Shown: positions 16,259 through 25,095, counted from the stretch's first letter. The stretch is DNA of 31,450 nucleotides from Bacteroidales bacterium GP2 (GCA_001701115.1 DAAJ01000009.1:1-31450), one strand, 5' to 3'. The notes: generated by a model from the letters alone, not told the origin. Made by a program: numbers and translations.

Positions 16259-17764
16259 TTAACCCTGTGCTTCTGCAAGCATTTTCTTACCCTTTTCAAT
16301 AGCCTCGTCAATTGTACCGACATTGAGGAACGCCTGTTCGGGATATTCGTCCATCTCGCCGCTGAGAATCATCTTGAATCCTCTGATAGTTTCGCTGAGA
16401 GGAACCATTACACCAGGAACGCCGGTAAACTGCTCTGCAACGAAGAATGGCTGCGAGAGGAAACGCTGGGCGCGGCGGGCGCGGCTTACAACGAGCTTGT
16501 CCTCATCGCTAAGTTCATCAACACCGAGGATTGCGATGATATCCTGAAGTTCATTATATTTCTGTAGGAGCTGCTTAACAGCCTGTGCTGTGTTGTAATG
16601 CTCCTCACCTATAATATTGGGGTCGAGAATACGTGAGGTAGAATCAAGGGGGTCAACGGCGGGGTAGATGCCAAGCTCGGCAATCTTACGGCTAAGCACG
16701 GTAGTTGCATCAAGGAAGCTGAAGGTGGTAGCCGGTGCGGGGTCAGTCAAGTCATCGGCAGGCACATAGATAGCCTGAACCGAGGTGATAGAACCGTTTT
16801 TAGTAGAAGTGATTCGTTCCTGGAGGGCACCCATTTCAGATGCAAGGGTAGGCTGGTAACCTACTGCAGAAGGCATACGCCCGAGGAGCGCAGACACCTC
16901 ACTACCTGCCTGAGTGAAACGGAAGATATTGTCAATGAAGAGAAGAATCTCCTTACCGCCGCCATCCTGGTCACGGAACTGCTCTGCAACAGTCAGACCG
17001 GAAAGCGCCACACGCAGACGTGCGCCCGGCGGTTCATTCATCTGACCGAACACAAGGGTTGCCTGTGATTCTTTCACTTTTTCCATGTCCACATCGGCAA
17101 GATTCCACTGGTCCTTGTCCATACCTTCACGGAACTTGTCGCCATATTTGATAACGCCGCTCTCAATCATTTCACGGAGAAGGTCATTACCCTCACGGGT
17201 ACGTTCACCAACACCGGTAAACACTGAGAAACCGTTATGTCCTTTCGCTATATTGTTGATGAGCTCCATGATAAGCACGGTCTTGCCTACACCGGCACCG
17301 CCGAAAAGACCGATTTTGCCACCTTTGCTATACGGCTCAAGGAGGTCAATCACCTTAATACCGGTGTAGAGAATCTCTGTGCCGATTGTAAGGTCATCAA
17401 ATTCGGGCGCGGGCTGGTGAATCGGGCGTAGATTGTCGCGGTCAAGCTGCGGCAGCCTGTCAATTGCCTCACCGATTACATTAAGGAGCCTACCCTTTAC
17501 CTGGTCGCCTGTCGGCACTGCAATAGGACGCTCAAGGTTGTCAACCCTGACCCCTCTTTGCAATCCGTCGGTACTTTCCATAGCAACGCAACGCACGGTA
17601 TTTTCTCCAATGTGCTGCTCAACCTCCAGAATCAGCATTGTGCCGTCCGGACGGTCTACTTTAAGGGCTGTAAAAATGGGGGGCAGCTGGTTGTCCTCAC
17701 CTTCGAAAACAACGTCGACCACCGGTCCGATTACCTGGGCAATTTTTCCGAACTTATCGCTCAT
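16259..17764 (-). CDS. atpD: F1Fo ATP synthase beta subunit (catalytic)
   Basis: This is the catalytic subunit of F1. The 501 residues include the P-loop GGAGVGKT at 155-162, the catalytic Glu in GVGERTREGNDL (E187), Walker B ILLFIDNIFRF (D278), and the DELSEDK segment near the C-terminus that corresponds to DELSEED. It is about 40 residues longer than E. coli beta. Much of this is an insertion at about 205-233 (including KFREGMDKDQWNLADVDM) between MIESGVI and the QATLVFGQMNEPPG block. It is the first gene of the ATP synthase block and follows nuoH after 32 bases. I see no promoter in that gap. Confidence 0.97.
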   Translation of the reverse strand: MSDKFGKIAQVIGPVVDVVFEGEDNQLPPIFTALKVDRPDGTMLILEVEQHIGENTVRCVAMESTDGLQRGVRVDNLERPIAVPTGDQVKGRLLNVIGEAIDRLPQLDRDNLRPIHQPAPEFDDLTIGTEILYTGIKVIDLLEPYSKGGKIGLFGGAGVGKTVLIMELINNIAKGHNGFSVFTGVGERTREGNDLLREMIESGVIKYGDKFREGMDKDQWNLADVDMEKVKESQATLVFGQMNEPPGARLRVALSGLTVAEQFRDQDGGGKEILLFIDNIFRFTQAGSEVSALLGRMPSAVGYQPTLASEMGALQERITSTKNGSITSVQAIYVPADDLTDPAPATTFSFLDATTVLSRKIAELGIYPAVDPLDSTSRILDPNIIGEEHYNTAQAVKQLLQKYNELQDIIAILGVDELSDEDKLVVSRARRAQRFLSQPFFVAEQFTGVPGVMVPLSETIRGFKMILSGEMDEYPEQAFLNVGTIDEAIEKGKKMLAEAQG

Positions 17765-17796
17765 ATTCAGTCAAATAACGTTTTCAGAATTAGATT

Positions 17797-18873
17797 TTAA
17801 AGATGAATACCGTAAACAACTATGAGCACCATTAGCACAAGGTTGAAAAGGTTGATGGGGAGAAGATATTTCCATTCAAGTGCAAGCATCTGGTCGATTC
17901 TCAGACGGGGGAATGTCCATTTGAACCAGATAATGATGAATGAGATTGCAATTGCCTTGCCAATGAACCAGACAATGCCGGGGATATAGTTCATGATAGC
18001 ATTGAAGCCGTCCCATCCGGGGAAATGCAATGGCATCCATCCGCCGAAGAAAAGGAGAGTTGCAACACCGCTCACGATAAAGAGGTTGAGGTATTCAGCA
18101 AGATAGAAGAAACCGAAATGGATACCGGAATACTCAGTGTGGTAACCTGCGGTAAGCTCGCTTTCTGCTTCGGGAAGGTCAAACGGTCCACGGTTTGTTT
18201 CAGCTGTGCCAGCGATGAGATAAATGATAAACGCGATAATCGCGGGGATATGTCCAGAGAAAATGAACCAAAGGTTTTCCTGCTCCTTCACTATGTCGCC
18301 CACATTCATTGAGCCTGCGAAGCAAACCATTGTGAGGACTGAGAGACCGATAGACAGCTCATAGCTCACCATCTGCGCTCCTGAACGGAGTGCGCCGATA
18401 AGAGTGAACTTATTGTTACTTGACCATCCTGCGAGAAGGATGCCCAGAACACCTATTGATGAAACAGCAATCAGGAAGAAGATGCCAATATTGAAATCAA
18501 TAATCTGCAGACCATTGCCCCAGGGAAGCACTGCAAAAGCAAGCATTGAAGCAAGGATTACGAGATAAGGAGCCAATGCGAAAAGGAACTTGTCGGTATG
18601 GTTCAACGAAATAAGCTCTTTGATGAGCATCTTGAACATATCGGCGAAGCTCTGCAGAAGTCCCATAGGACCTACGCGGTTAGGACCAAGGCGGCACTGG
18701 AATGCGGCACAAACCTTACGCTCAAAATAGATATAAAAGAGTGCCAGAAGCGCGTATGTCAGAAGAAGCGCAACTCCAATCAGCACGCATTCGGTGGTAA
18801 TGGTGAGCCACTCCGGCATGAAAGAGCTGAGGAAGCTGTGAATCCAATTTGTAAATAACGAGAAATCAAACAT
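17797..18873 (-). CDS. nuoH: Complex I membrane subunit NuoH
   Basis: NuoH forms most of the quinone chamber where the membrane arm meets the peripheral arm. The 358 residues have about eight or nine helices. Two family signatures are intact: ERKVCAAFQCRLGPNR at 51-66 and AETNRGPFDLPEAESEL at 224-240, the loops that shape the quinone site. Length is typical (E. coli 325). It is complete at the 3' end and is followed after 32 bases by atpD, not by nuoI as in usual nuo operons. It lies 29 bases after nuoCD. Confidence 0.96.
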   Translation of the reverse strand: MFDFSLFTNWIHSFLSSFMPEWLTITTECVLIGVALLLTYALLALFYIYFERKVCAAFQCRLGPNRVGPMGLLQSFADMFKMLIKELISLNHTDKFLFALAPYLVILASMLAFAVLPWGNGLQIIDFNIGIFFLIAVSSIGVLGILLAGWSSNNKFTLIGALRSGAQMVSYELSIGLSVLTMVCFAGSMNVGDIVKEQENLWFIFSGHIPAIIAFIIYLIAGTAETNRGPFDLPEAESELTAGYHTEYSGIHFGFFYLAEYLNLFIVSGVATLLFFGGWMPLHFPGWDGFNAIMNYIPGIVWFIGKAIAISFIIIWFKWTFPRLRIDQMLALEWKYLLPINLFNLVLMVLIVVYGIHL

Positions 18874-18902
18874 AACTTATGTCTTTTCGGATTTTATTCA
18901 AC

Positions 18903-20531
18903 TTATCTGTCAATATCAGGCACAATATAGTCAAGCGAACCGCCGATTGTGATAAGGTCAGCGATTTTGCCGCCTCTTGTAAGGGTATCCACCACAGCAG
19001 CTGCGGGAAGAGACGGGGTAACGAGCTTGAGACGGTACGGATTCACAGTGCCATCGCTTTCGAGGTAAACACCGAATGTGCCGCGGCAACCTTCGACTGT
19101 GCGGAACCAGTGTCCTACAGGGAACTTGAGCACCTTGGGCACTTTCACGCAATATTCGCCTTCGGGGATATTGTCAACGAGCTGTGCAAGAATCTTAGCG
19201 CTCTGCTCGATTTCGCCCATCCTGACCTGGAAACGAGCCATAGAGTCACCCTCGTGACGGATAACCTCCTCAAAATCAAGTTCAGGATAAATGCTGTAAG
19301 GAGTTGTCTTGCGCACATCGCAAGCCCAACCGGAAGCGCGTCCGCTGGGACCGGTTACGCCCCATGAAATAGCCTCTTCGCGACCGAGCACGCCAACACC
19401 CTCCATACGGTTCTTGGTGATCACGTTGCCGGTAAACAGCTTATCGTATTCTTTCAGATTCTTGGGAATAACTTCCAGAAGCGCTCTGACATCGTCAGCG
19501 AAATCCGGAGCAAGATCCTGCATGACTCCACCGATGCACTCATAGTTGAATGTCATGCGGGCGCCGCAGGTCTTATCCATGATGTCAAGAATCTGTTCAC
19601 GAACTCTCAGGGCATAGAAAAGCATTGTTGTTGCGCCAAGGTCCATGCAGAATGTGCCGATAAACAGGCAGTGGGATGCTATACGTGAAAGCTCGTCCAT
19701 CATCACTCGGATAACCTGAGCCCTTCTTGAAATCTGTATTCCCGCAGCCTCCTCAATTGTCATGCATAGGCAGTGGTGGTAAGGATGAGCTGAGAAATAA
19801 TCAAGACGATCCATAAAATGGAGGGTCTGCGGATAAGTGAGGTTTTCGCAGATTTTTTCGATGCCACGGTGGATATAGCCCATGTAAACATCAATCTTCT
19901 TGATTGTTTCGCCGTCAACTGCGGTACGGAAACGGAGCACACCGTGGGTAGCAGGGTGCTGCGGACCGATATTTACCACAAAATCGTTTTCTGCAAAGAT
20001 GCGCTCCTCATGGCACTCGATTTTACCTTCTGCATCACGGGTGTACACATTTGTAAAATCACTCTGGCGCTCGTTGTCATCCGGCACAGGATTTGTTTCC
20101 GGGCTCGCGTCATAGTCCTTGCGCAAAGGATAGCCTTTCCAGTCAATACTCAGGAATAGGCGGCGCATATCGGGATTATTGAGGAAAACGATACCGAAGA
20201 AGTCATACACTTCGCGCTCGTAAATTCCTGCTATATGCCATAAGTCTGCAATCGAGGTAAGAGCGGGGTTCACTCTATCCTCGGTTGTCACCTTCACAGC
20301 GATGTTCTTATTATATTTGGTTGAGGTGAGATAATAGATGCAACCTAATTTCTCAACCCAGTCCATGCCCACGATGGTCTTGAGGAAGTCAAACGAGAGC
20401 TCATCATTGTCGCGCAGCGTTTTAGCGAGGTCATGCCACTGTGCGTCGGGAATCTCCACTGTCAGGATGTCACCCTCCTCAAAAACAGCTTGCGGAAAGA
20501 GCTTGGCTATAATTTCCTGAGTATCTGCCAT
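18903..20531 (-). CDS. nuoCD: Complex I subunit NuoCD (fused C and D)
   Basis: This fused peripheral-arm subunit has 542 residues. Residues 1-145 are NuoC, with EREVYDFFGIVFLNNPDMRR at 105-124 and DWKGYPLRKDY. A linker of about 35 residues leads to NuoD, which opens with VNIGPQHPATHGVLR (186-200), the loop holding the quinone-site His, and includes VYMGYIHRGIEK (215-226). The C-terminus GSLDYIVPDIDR matches the standard NuoD end. NuoD descends from the hydrogenase large subunit but lacks the NiFe cysteines. It lies 56 bases downstream of nuoB. Confidence 0.96.
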   Translation of the reverse strand: MADTQEIIAKLFPQAVFEEGDILTVEIPDAQWHDLAKTLRDNDELSFDFLKTIVGMDWVEKLGCIYYLTSTKYNKNIAVKVTTEDRVNPALTSIADLWHIAGIYEREVYDFFGIVFLNNPDMRRLFLSIDWKGYPLRKDYDASPETNPVPDDNERQSDFTNVYTRDAEGKIECHEERIFAENDFVVNIGPQHPATHGVLRFRTAVDGETIKKIDVYMGYIHRGIEKICENLTYPQTLHFMDRLDYFSAHPYHHCLCMTIEEAAGIQISRRAQVIRVMMDELSRIASHCLFIGTFCMDLGATTMLFYALRVREQILDIMDKTCGARMTFNYECIGGVMQDLAPDFADDVRALLEVIPKNLKEYDKLFTGNVITKNRMEGVGVLGREEAISWGVTGPSGRASGWACDVRKTTPYSIYPELDFEEVIRHEGDSMARFQVRMGEIEQSAKILAQLVDNIPEGEYCVKVPKVLKFPVGHWFRTVEGCRGTFGVYLESDGTVNPYRLKLVTPSLPAAAVVDTLTRGGKIADLITIGGSLDYIVPDIDR

Positions 20532-20587
20532 ATCGTTGATTGGTTTCGTATTGTTCTGTTAATAATAATGATTGGTGGCTGCAACTT

Positions 20588-21196
20588 TTAGTCCTCAACT
20601 CCTTCGATAGGATGGTTTTTCAGGAATTCTTCCTGCTTCTCCTGACGGTTCACGCCACCGAAGAATTTCTCAACTTTGATTTTCCTTGACAGCTGCATGA
20701 TAGCATAAATCATAGCCTCAGGACGGGGAGGACAGCCGGGAAGGTAAACGTCAACAGGAATAATCTTGTCAACACCCATAACCACATGGTACGATTTCTT
20801 GAAAGGACCGCCACTCACTGCGCATGCACCGCAGGCAATCACATATTTAGGCTCTGCAAGCTGGTCATAGAGACGGCGCAAAACCGGAGCCATGCGGTGA
20901 ACGATGGTACCCGCAACCATGATGAAGTCAGCCTGACGGGGGGATGAGCGTGCCACCTCCCATCCGAAACGCGCCATATCATATCGCGCTGCTCCGAGAG
21001 ACACAAATTCGATTCCGCAACAGCTTGTTGCAAAAGTAAGGGGCCAAATTGAATTGGAACGTCCCCAGTTGATGAGCTTGTCGAAAGAGCCTACAATAAC
21101 ATTAGCTCCATTTTCCTGAAGCTCCTTTACAAGGCTCTCGATATATTCATTGTCTTTCCACGCCTCATAGGGCATGCTCTTGGTTGTTACTTCCAT
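20588..21196 (-). CDS. nuoB: Complex I iron-sulfur subunit NuoB
   Basis: NuoB carries cluster N2, the last [4Fe-4S] centre before quinone. The four cysteine ligands are present: the tandem pair in FATSCCGIEF (C59, C60), one in ACGACAVSGG (C125), and one in YLPGCPPRPEA (C155). Total length is 202 residues, with an N-terminal extension of about 30 residues and a charged tail after about 180. The start codon overlaps the nuoA end by 10 bases, which suggests coupled translation. Confidence 0.96.
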   Translation of the reverse strand: MEVTTKSMPYEAWKDNEYIESLVKELQENGANVIVGSFDKLINWGRSNSIWPLTFATSCCGIEFVSLGAARYDMARFGWEVARSSPRQADFIMVAGTIVHRMAPVLRRLYDQLAEPKYVIACGACAVSGGPFKKSYHVVMGVDKIIPVDVYLPGCPPRPEAMIYAIMQLSRKIKVEKFFGGVNRQEKQEEFLKNHPIEGVED

Positions 21197-21555
21197 TCAA
21201 GCGCTCCTTTCCGCCAGGCATAAACCAGCCCCAGCACTAATATGATGAAAAAGACTGCGATGCTGACAAGACCTGCGCCGGCTAGCTCCTTAACTTTGAC
21301 AGCCCAGGGGAACAGGAACACACATTCTACGTCAAACATCAGAAACAGAATAGCGAACAGATAATAGCCCACCTTGAACTGAGCCATGCTTTCGCCACGG
21401 GTAGGGATACCACACTCATAAGCTTCACCCTTCTGAGGGTTGAAAGACCGGGGGGAAATCAGCCCCGCAAGCCATAACGCCAAAGCCACAAGACCAATAC
21501 CGGTCAATGCTGCAGCTATTGCAAGCGTTGAGTTTTGAATCGACAGTAATACCAT
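21187..21555 (-). CDS. nuoA: Complex I membrane subunit NuoA
   Basis: The 122-residue subunit has three membrane helices. The loop between helices 1 and 2 has the family signature: FNPQKGEAYECGIP, with the conserved Cys of the quinone-site loop, then KVGYYLFAILFLMFDVECVF with the conserved acidic residues. It is the first gene of the 18-gene run, and its ATG lies about 110 bases after a -7-like promoter element. Confidence 0.95.
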   Translation of the reverse strand: MVLLSIQNSTLAIAAALTGIGLVALALWLAGLISPRSFNPQKGEAYECGIPTRGESMAQFKVGYYLFAILFLMFDVECVFLFPWAVKVKELAGAGLVSIAVFFIILVLGLVYAWRKGALEWK

Positions 21556-21662
21556 ATTATTATTGTGTCAAAATATATTCACGGTTAACCACCTAATCCA
21601 TCGCAAGTTAAACACACGTCAACACACAAATCCCGCGGTAGGAATAGGCAATTAGATTTTCG

Positions 21663-21703
21663 TTGTGCAAATATAGACAAAATATTTCAACATTTCTGCA
21701 CAA
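21663..21703 (-). promoter_or_regulatory. Candidate nuo-atp operon promoter inside an inverted repeat
   Basis: The minus strand holds TATATTTG (complement of 21668-21675), a match to TAnnTTTG. A TTG is present at 21701-21703, but 25 rather than 20 bases away. The whole element is framed by 7-base inverted arms, TTGTGCA at 21663-21669 and TGCACAA at 21697-21703, which could be an operator. The predicted leader to nuoA is about 100 bases. Confidence 0.5.
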
Positions 21704-21813
21704 TCTTTTCTATTTTTTTAACCAATCGGAATAATGTGGCGGCTTATTGCAGTCGAAGTCCTCCTCCGTTGCATCAATATATCAGACCAAACAACTAAAC
21801 GGCAAAACGTTAT

Positions 21814-21841
21814 AAAAAAGGACAGCCTGTAAAAGCTGCCC
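21814..21841 (-). terminator. Intrinsic terminator of the receptor-lipoprotein operon
   Basis: On the minus strand GGGCAGC, an 8-base loop and GCTGTCC form a 7-bp stem (one G-U pair) followed by TTTTTT. It lies 65 bases past the lipoprotein stop codon. Confidence 0.8.
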
Positions 21842-21906
21842 TAAAAACAAATAATACCCGATTCACATCGGAGAAAAATAATAAATATGTGATACTAAAA
21901 AAATGT

Positions 21907-22815
21907 TTACTTGGAAGGAGTGTACGCTGCCGGACAATTTACATCCACAGTGAACACATCTGCCCCCGTCTTATCTTTCATGCAATTGAACCTTAGTTCA
22001 GACTCACCATCTAATTCGACTGTCATTTTAAGATTTGAGATTACATAAGGTGGATAAGGCGTTCCAGCGATGGTAGGTATCAGCTGGGCACAGGTAAGAA
22101 TATATCCGCCGTCTTCCAGAGTAACATCCAGTCCGGCGAACTCCATCGTGCCGAGAGTAGGCATGTTAGCAGCAAAAGACGGGCTATTAATTTTCAATAC
22201 GCCTTTCATTTCTTTCTTGTCAATATCAACCACATAAGTCGTCTTTGTGGAAACAAATGTAGACTGGTCGGTATTTTTTGTAGTCGTGGTCGTGCCTTCA
22301 AAAACCATACGGTACGGGATATTGGTTACCTCGTATTTGCCATCAACCTCGTAGCTTACAGCAACGCCATCCATTGCTACCGGCTTGGTCGCATCGCCGT
22401 TCATGTCTATCTCCTTTTCCGGCAGCACGACGATGTCAAGGTCTGTAACAACCGGAGATGATGCCTTATCCGGGGTGATGCGGCTAACATCGATCACACG
22501 CGCATTGTTGCTCCTGTCAACAATGAAAGGCACATCTGAGAAAACGTATGATGCCGCAGTCTGACCGTCAGCATACTTCACATTCTGCATCTCAACTTTT
22601 GCGGTACGCTTGTCATCATTGAAAGTTATGCGGTAGGTAGGACCGTCATAAACCCTGCCGATTCCTGTTGTAACCTCGCTTACGTAAGAAAAAGAGGAAG
22701 CGCTCACAACCTCGACAAGATTGTCAGTGCTCTCTTCGTTATGGTCATTGCCACAGGACCACATCAACGCGCCTGCGGTGCAGGCAAACAACATCATATA
22801 CTTTTTCATACTCAT
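21907..22815 (-). CDS. Lipoprotein of unknown function with two similar halves
   Basis: The 302-residue protein starts MSMKKYMMLFACTAGALMWS followed by C21, an SPase II lipobox. The next residues, GNDHNEE, are acidic as in the Bacteroidota signal for surface export, so an outer-surface location is possible. The mature part is beta-rich and seems to contain two related units: about 55-165 and about 180-290. Each has a Y-x-V/I-x-F/I-D strand, then an M-x-G/N-V-x-I-type strand and a hydrophobic strand near F-x-x-V/L-x-V. The resemblance is by eye only. It begins 27 bases after the receptor stop codon, so the two are very likely one operon and may form a receptor plus surface binding protein. I do not recognise the family. 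A calycin-like barrel is one possibility. Confidence 0.85.
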   Translation of the reverse strand: MSMKKYMMLFACTAGALMWSCGNDHNEESTDNLVEVVSASSFSYVSEVTTGIGRVYDGPTYRITFNDDKRTAKVEMQNVKYADGQTAASYVFSDVPFIVDRSNNARVIDVSRITPDKASSPVVTDLDIVVLPEKEIDMNGDATKPVAMDGVAVSYEVDGKYEVTNIPYRMVFEGTTTTTKNTDQSTFVSTKTTYVVDIDKKEMKGVLKINSPSFAANMPTLGTMEFAGLDVTLEDGGYILTCAQLIPTIAGTPYPPYVISNLKMTVELDGESELRFNCMKDKTGADVFTVDVNCPAAYTPSK

Positions 22816-22842
22816 TACAACTATCTTTATACATAAAAAGTT

Positions 22843-25095
22843 CTAACGGGAAGAAGCAAAATTCAGCCTGAGCGTAACGCCCCAGGTGAGCGGCATTCCA
22901 CGCTGGAAGAAGGTATTTCCTATTGATTTGAAACTAAAGACATTATACTTGCTGTTAGTGAGATTCTTACCCCACAGCTCCAGCGTAGCTGATTTGTGCC
23001 TTGCCGCCACGGAAGCGCCAACAAGGGCATAAGCATTCTGCAGGTGGGTATTCTCCTCATCCCAGTAAATATTTCCTGCGCCGCGGACATTTCCGTTGAA
23101 AACCACCTCTTCTACAAACCGCGCAAGTGGCAATGTGTAAGTAATGCCCGCATAAAAAGTATTTGCAGGAGCGTATGGCACCCTTTTGCCGGAAAAATCC
23201 TGTACACCATTGAAAAACTCGCGGAAAGTGGCATGGGTGTATCCGTATGAAGCATTGAACCTCCAACGTGCGCTCGGTGAGTATGTCACCTGCACCTCCG
23301 CGCCATAGCTCTCGGTTTTGCCGGCATTGGTAGTTATTCGACCGGTTGTGGTCCCGTCCGGAAATGTAGTAACCTGCTGGTCACGGCAGTCGATATAAAA
23401 CAGTGCGAGGTCAGTGAGCACCTTGCCTTCAGCACACACGACATGCGCACCCGCCTCATAGTTCCAGCTCTTTTCAGGATTATACCCCACAATGTCATCT
23501 ACGTCATATTTCATTCCGAGACCCATCATGCCCATGACCCTTTGCTGCAACACATCGCTGAACATCTGGGTATTGTATCCTCCGCTTTTATAGCCTTTGC
23601 CAACGGAGACATACACATTGCTCTGCGAGTGCATAGGCAGGTTGTAGGATACCGTAAACTTCGGAAGGAATTCCAGGAAGGACTTATGCATCTTTCCGTG
23701 GTCATCTATATCTATCGGTTCTTTGGAAAAAACGGTCACATTGTCCGGATCAGTCGCGTTGTACACCGTATAACCTGAGTTTGCAACACTGCGGTAATCA
23801 AGTGCCACATGCTCATAGTCAAGGCGCAAGCCGAGAGAAAATTTCCACTTCCCGGCATTGAATTCGCTCTCATGGTATAGCGCCACACCCCATGTCGGCA
23901 TAGTGAAGTTACTGCCGAGCACAAACCTGTCGCTATCCCATTTTATAGGATAATCCGGATTCACCTCATTACGCTTGCCCTCTATGAGCTGGCTTATACC
24001 GTAATCTTTAAAAGTTACCGGAGCATCCATGGCGGTTCTCTTATAAAAGCCAAAAGCCCCTCCGAGCCAACGGTACTTCTCCCCTGCACTTCCGCGGGCA
24101 ATAAAATCCTGTGTCAAAGCCCACTCATGACGTTTCTGGGTGAGAGTGAAATAATCCACGGGAAGAAAATCCTGGTCAAGGGTCATATTGTCATTGATAT
24201 ACTGGACGCTCGTTATGCTTGACAGGCTCCACTTTCCTCCTGAATATTTTATAGTAAGACCGTCAGCAAAACTGTTCCTGCGGTAAAAGCAAGTGTCATT
24301 GTAGTTTATCTCGCCGCTCTCCTCGTAGGCATACGGATAACCGCTTGAGCGGCTTAGTGTAAACCATGCTGCGTTCTCAACACTCAACCTATCGCTCGGT
24401 TTCCAGTCCGTTTTCCACCTCAGGCTGCCCCCCTTGTCTCTATCGGCACGGCTCCCATTGAAAAGGTTCTTGTGCAATCCGCCGAAATAATGGAAATCCC
24501 CGGTAAGGGCAATCCCGAGATTAGGACGCATTTTCGTATAATAGGACAAAGACGCACGGTATAAATTTCCTTTGCCCGCCTCAGCAAAGACTCGCGTCCC
24601 CTGATAACTCAAGGGGGATATTGTATAGATATTTATGAGTCCGCCCATTGTGTTGCGCCCGTAAAGGGTGCTCTGAGGTCCGCGGATAATCTCCATGCGC
24701 GCAATGTCCGGAATGTCAAAGTCATAATTATCTTTGTTCAGGAAAGGCACATTGTCTATATTCAGCCCTACTACAGGCTGGTCTATTCTTGCGCCTATGC
24801 CACGCACATATATGCTTGAGGTCATGCGGGAGCCATACTGGGGCATATACACATTAGGAGCTATCTCACTTGCGCCGCGTACCGACACTATGTTTAGCCG
24901 TTCAATCTGTGCCCTGTTTATAACCGTGCCCGCTACCGGATGAAGAGTCAGGTCGGCATTCTGCTTTATCGCAGTAACCGTCACCTCGCCGATAGCCTTC
25001 TCCACGCTTATGACTGAGTCACCGGTTTCTAAGGCTGTAGCGTTGGTAGCGCTCAGCAGATATGCGACAAGAAACGTAATATGGAATTTCTTCAT
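22843..25095 (-). CDS. TonB-dependent outer-membrane receptor
   Basis: The 750-residue protein has a Sec signal peptide (1-22, MKKFHITFLVAYLLSATNAT...), a TonB-box-like strand (GEVTVTAIK, about 36-44), a plug domain at about 50-155 with the family motif MEIIRGPQSTLYGRNTMGG, and a 22-strand-type barrel rich in aromatic girdles, ending LRLNFASSR. There is no N-terminal carboxypeptidase-like domain and no SusD neighbour, so it is not a SusC glycan transporter. It looks like the classical siderophore, cobalamin or metal-complex receptor class, but the substrate cannot be read from the sequence. A lipoprotein follows in the same operon. The start is supported by the signal peptide and by a -7 element 75 bases upstream. 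Confidence 0.92.
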   Translation of the reverse strand: MKKFHITFLVAYLLSATNATALETGDSVISVEKAIGEVTVTAIKQNADLTLHPVAGTVINRAQIERLNIVSVRGASEIAPNVYMPQYGSRMTSSIYVRGIGARIDQPVVGLNIDNVPFLNKDNYDFDIPDIARMEIIRGPQSTLYGRNTMGGLINIYTISPLSYQGTRVFAEAGKGNLYRASLSYYTKMRPNLGIALTGDFHYFGGLHKNLFNGSRADRDKGGSLRWKTDWKPSDRLSVENAAWFTLSRSSGYPYAYEESGEINYNDTCFYRRNSFADGLTIKYSGGKWSLSSITSVQYINDNMTLDQDFLPVDYFTLTQKRHEWALTQDFIARGSAGEKYRWLGGAFGFYKRTAMDAPVTFKDYGISQLIEGKRNEVNPDYPIKWDSDRFVLGSNFTMPTWGVALYHESEFNAGKWKFSLGLRLDYEHVALDYRSVANSGYTVYNATDPDNVTVFSKEPIDIDDHGKMHKSFLEFLPKFTVSYNLPMHSQSNVYVSVGKGYKSGGYNTQMFSDVLQQRVMGMMGLGMKYDVDDIVGYNPEKSWNYEAGAHVVCAEGKVLTDLALFYIDCRDQQVTTFPDGTTTGRITTNAGKTESYGAEVQVTYSPSARWRFNASYGYTHATFREFFNGVQDFSGKRVPYAPANTFYAGITYTLPLARFVEEVVFNGNVRGAGNIYWDEENTHLQNAYALVGASVAARHKSATLELWGKNLTNSKYNVFSFKSIGNTFFQRGMPLTWGVTLRLNFASSR

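Larger units (their letters stand above)
21556..21906. other. Intergenic region between the lipoprotein gene and nuoA
   Basis: This 351-base AT-rich gap holds the terminator of the receptor-lipoprotein operon (21814-21841) and the nuo promoter candidate with its flanking inverted repeat (21663-21703). I see no open frame or RNA gene in the rest. Confidence 0.8.

Noticed and set aside
21676..21691. Rex operator at the nuo promoter
   Set aside because: Only the GAAATATTT core fits; the outer TTGT/ACAA arms do not, so it is mentioned only as a weak idea.
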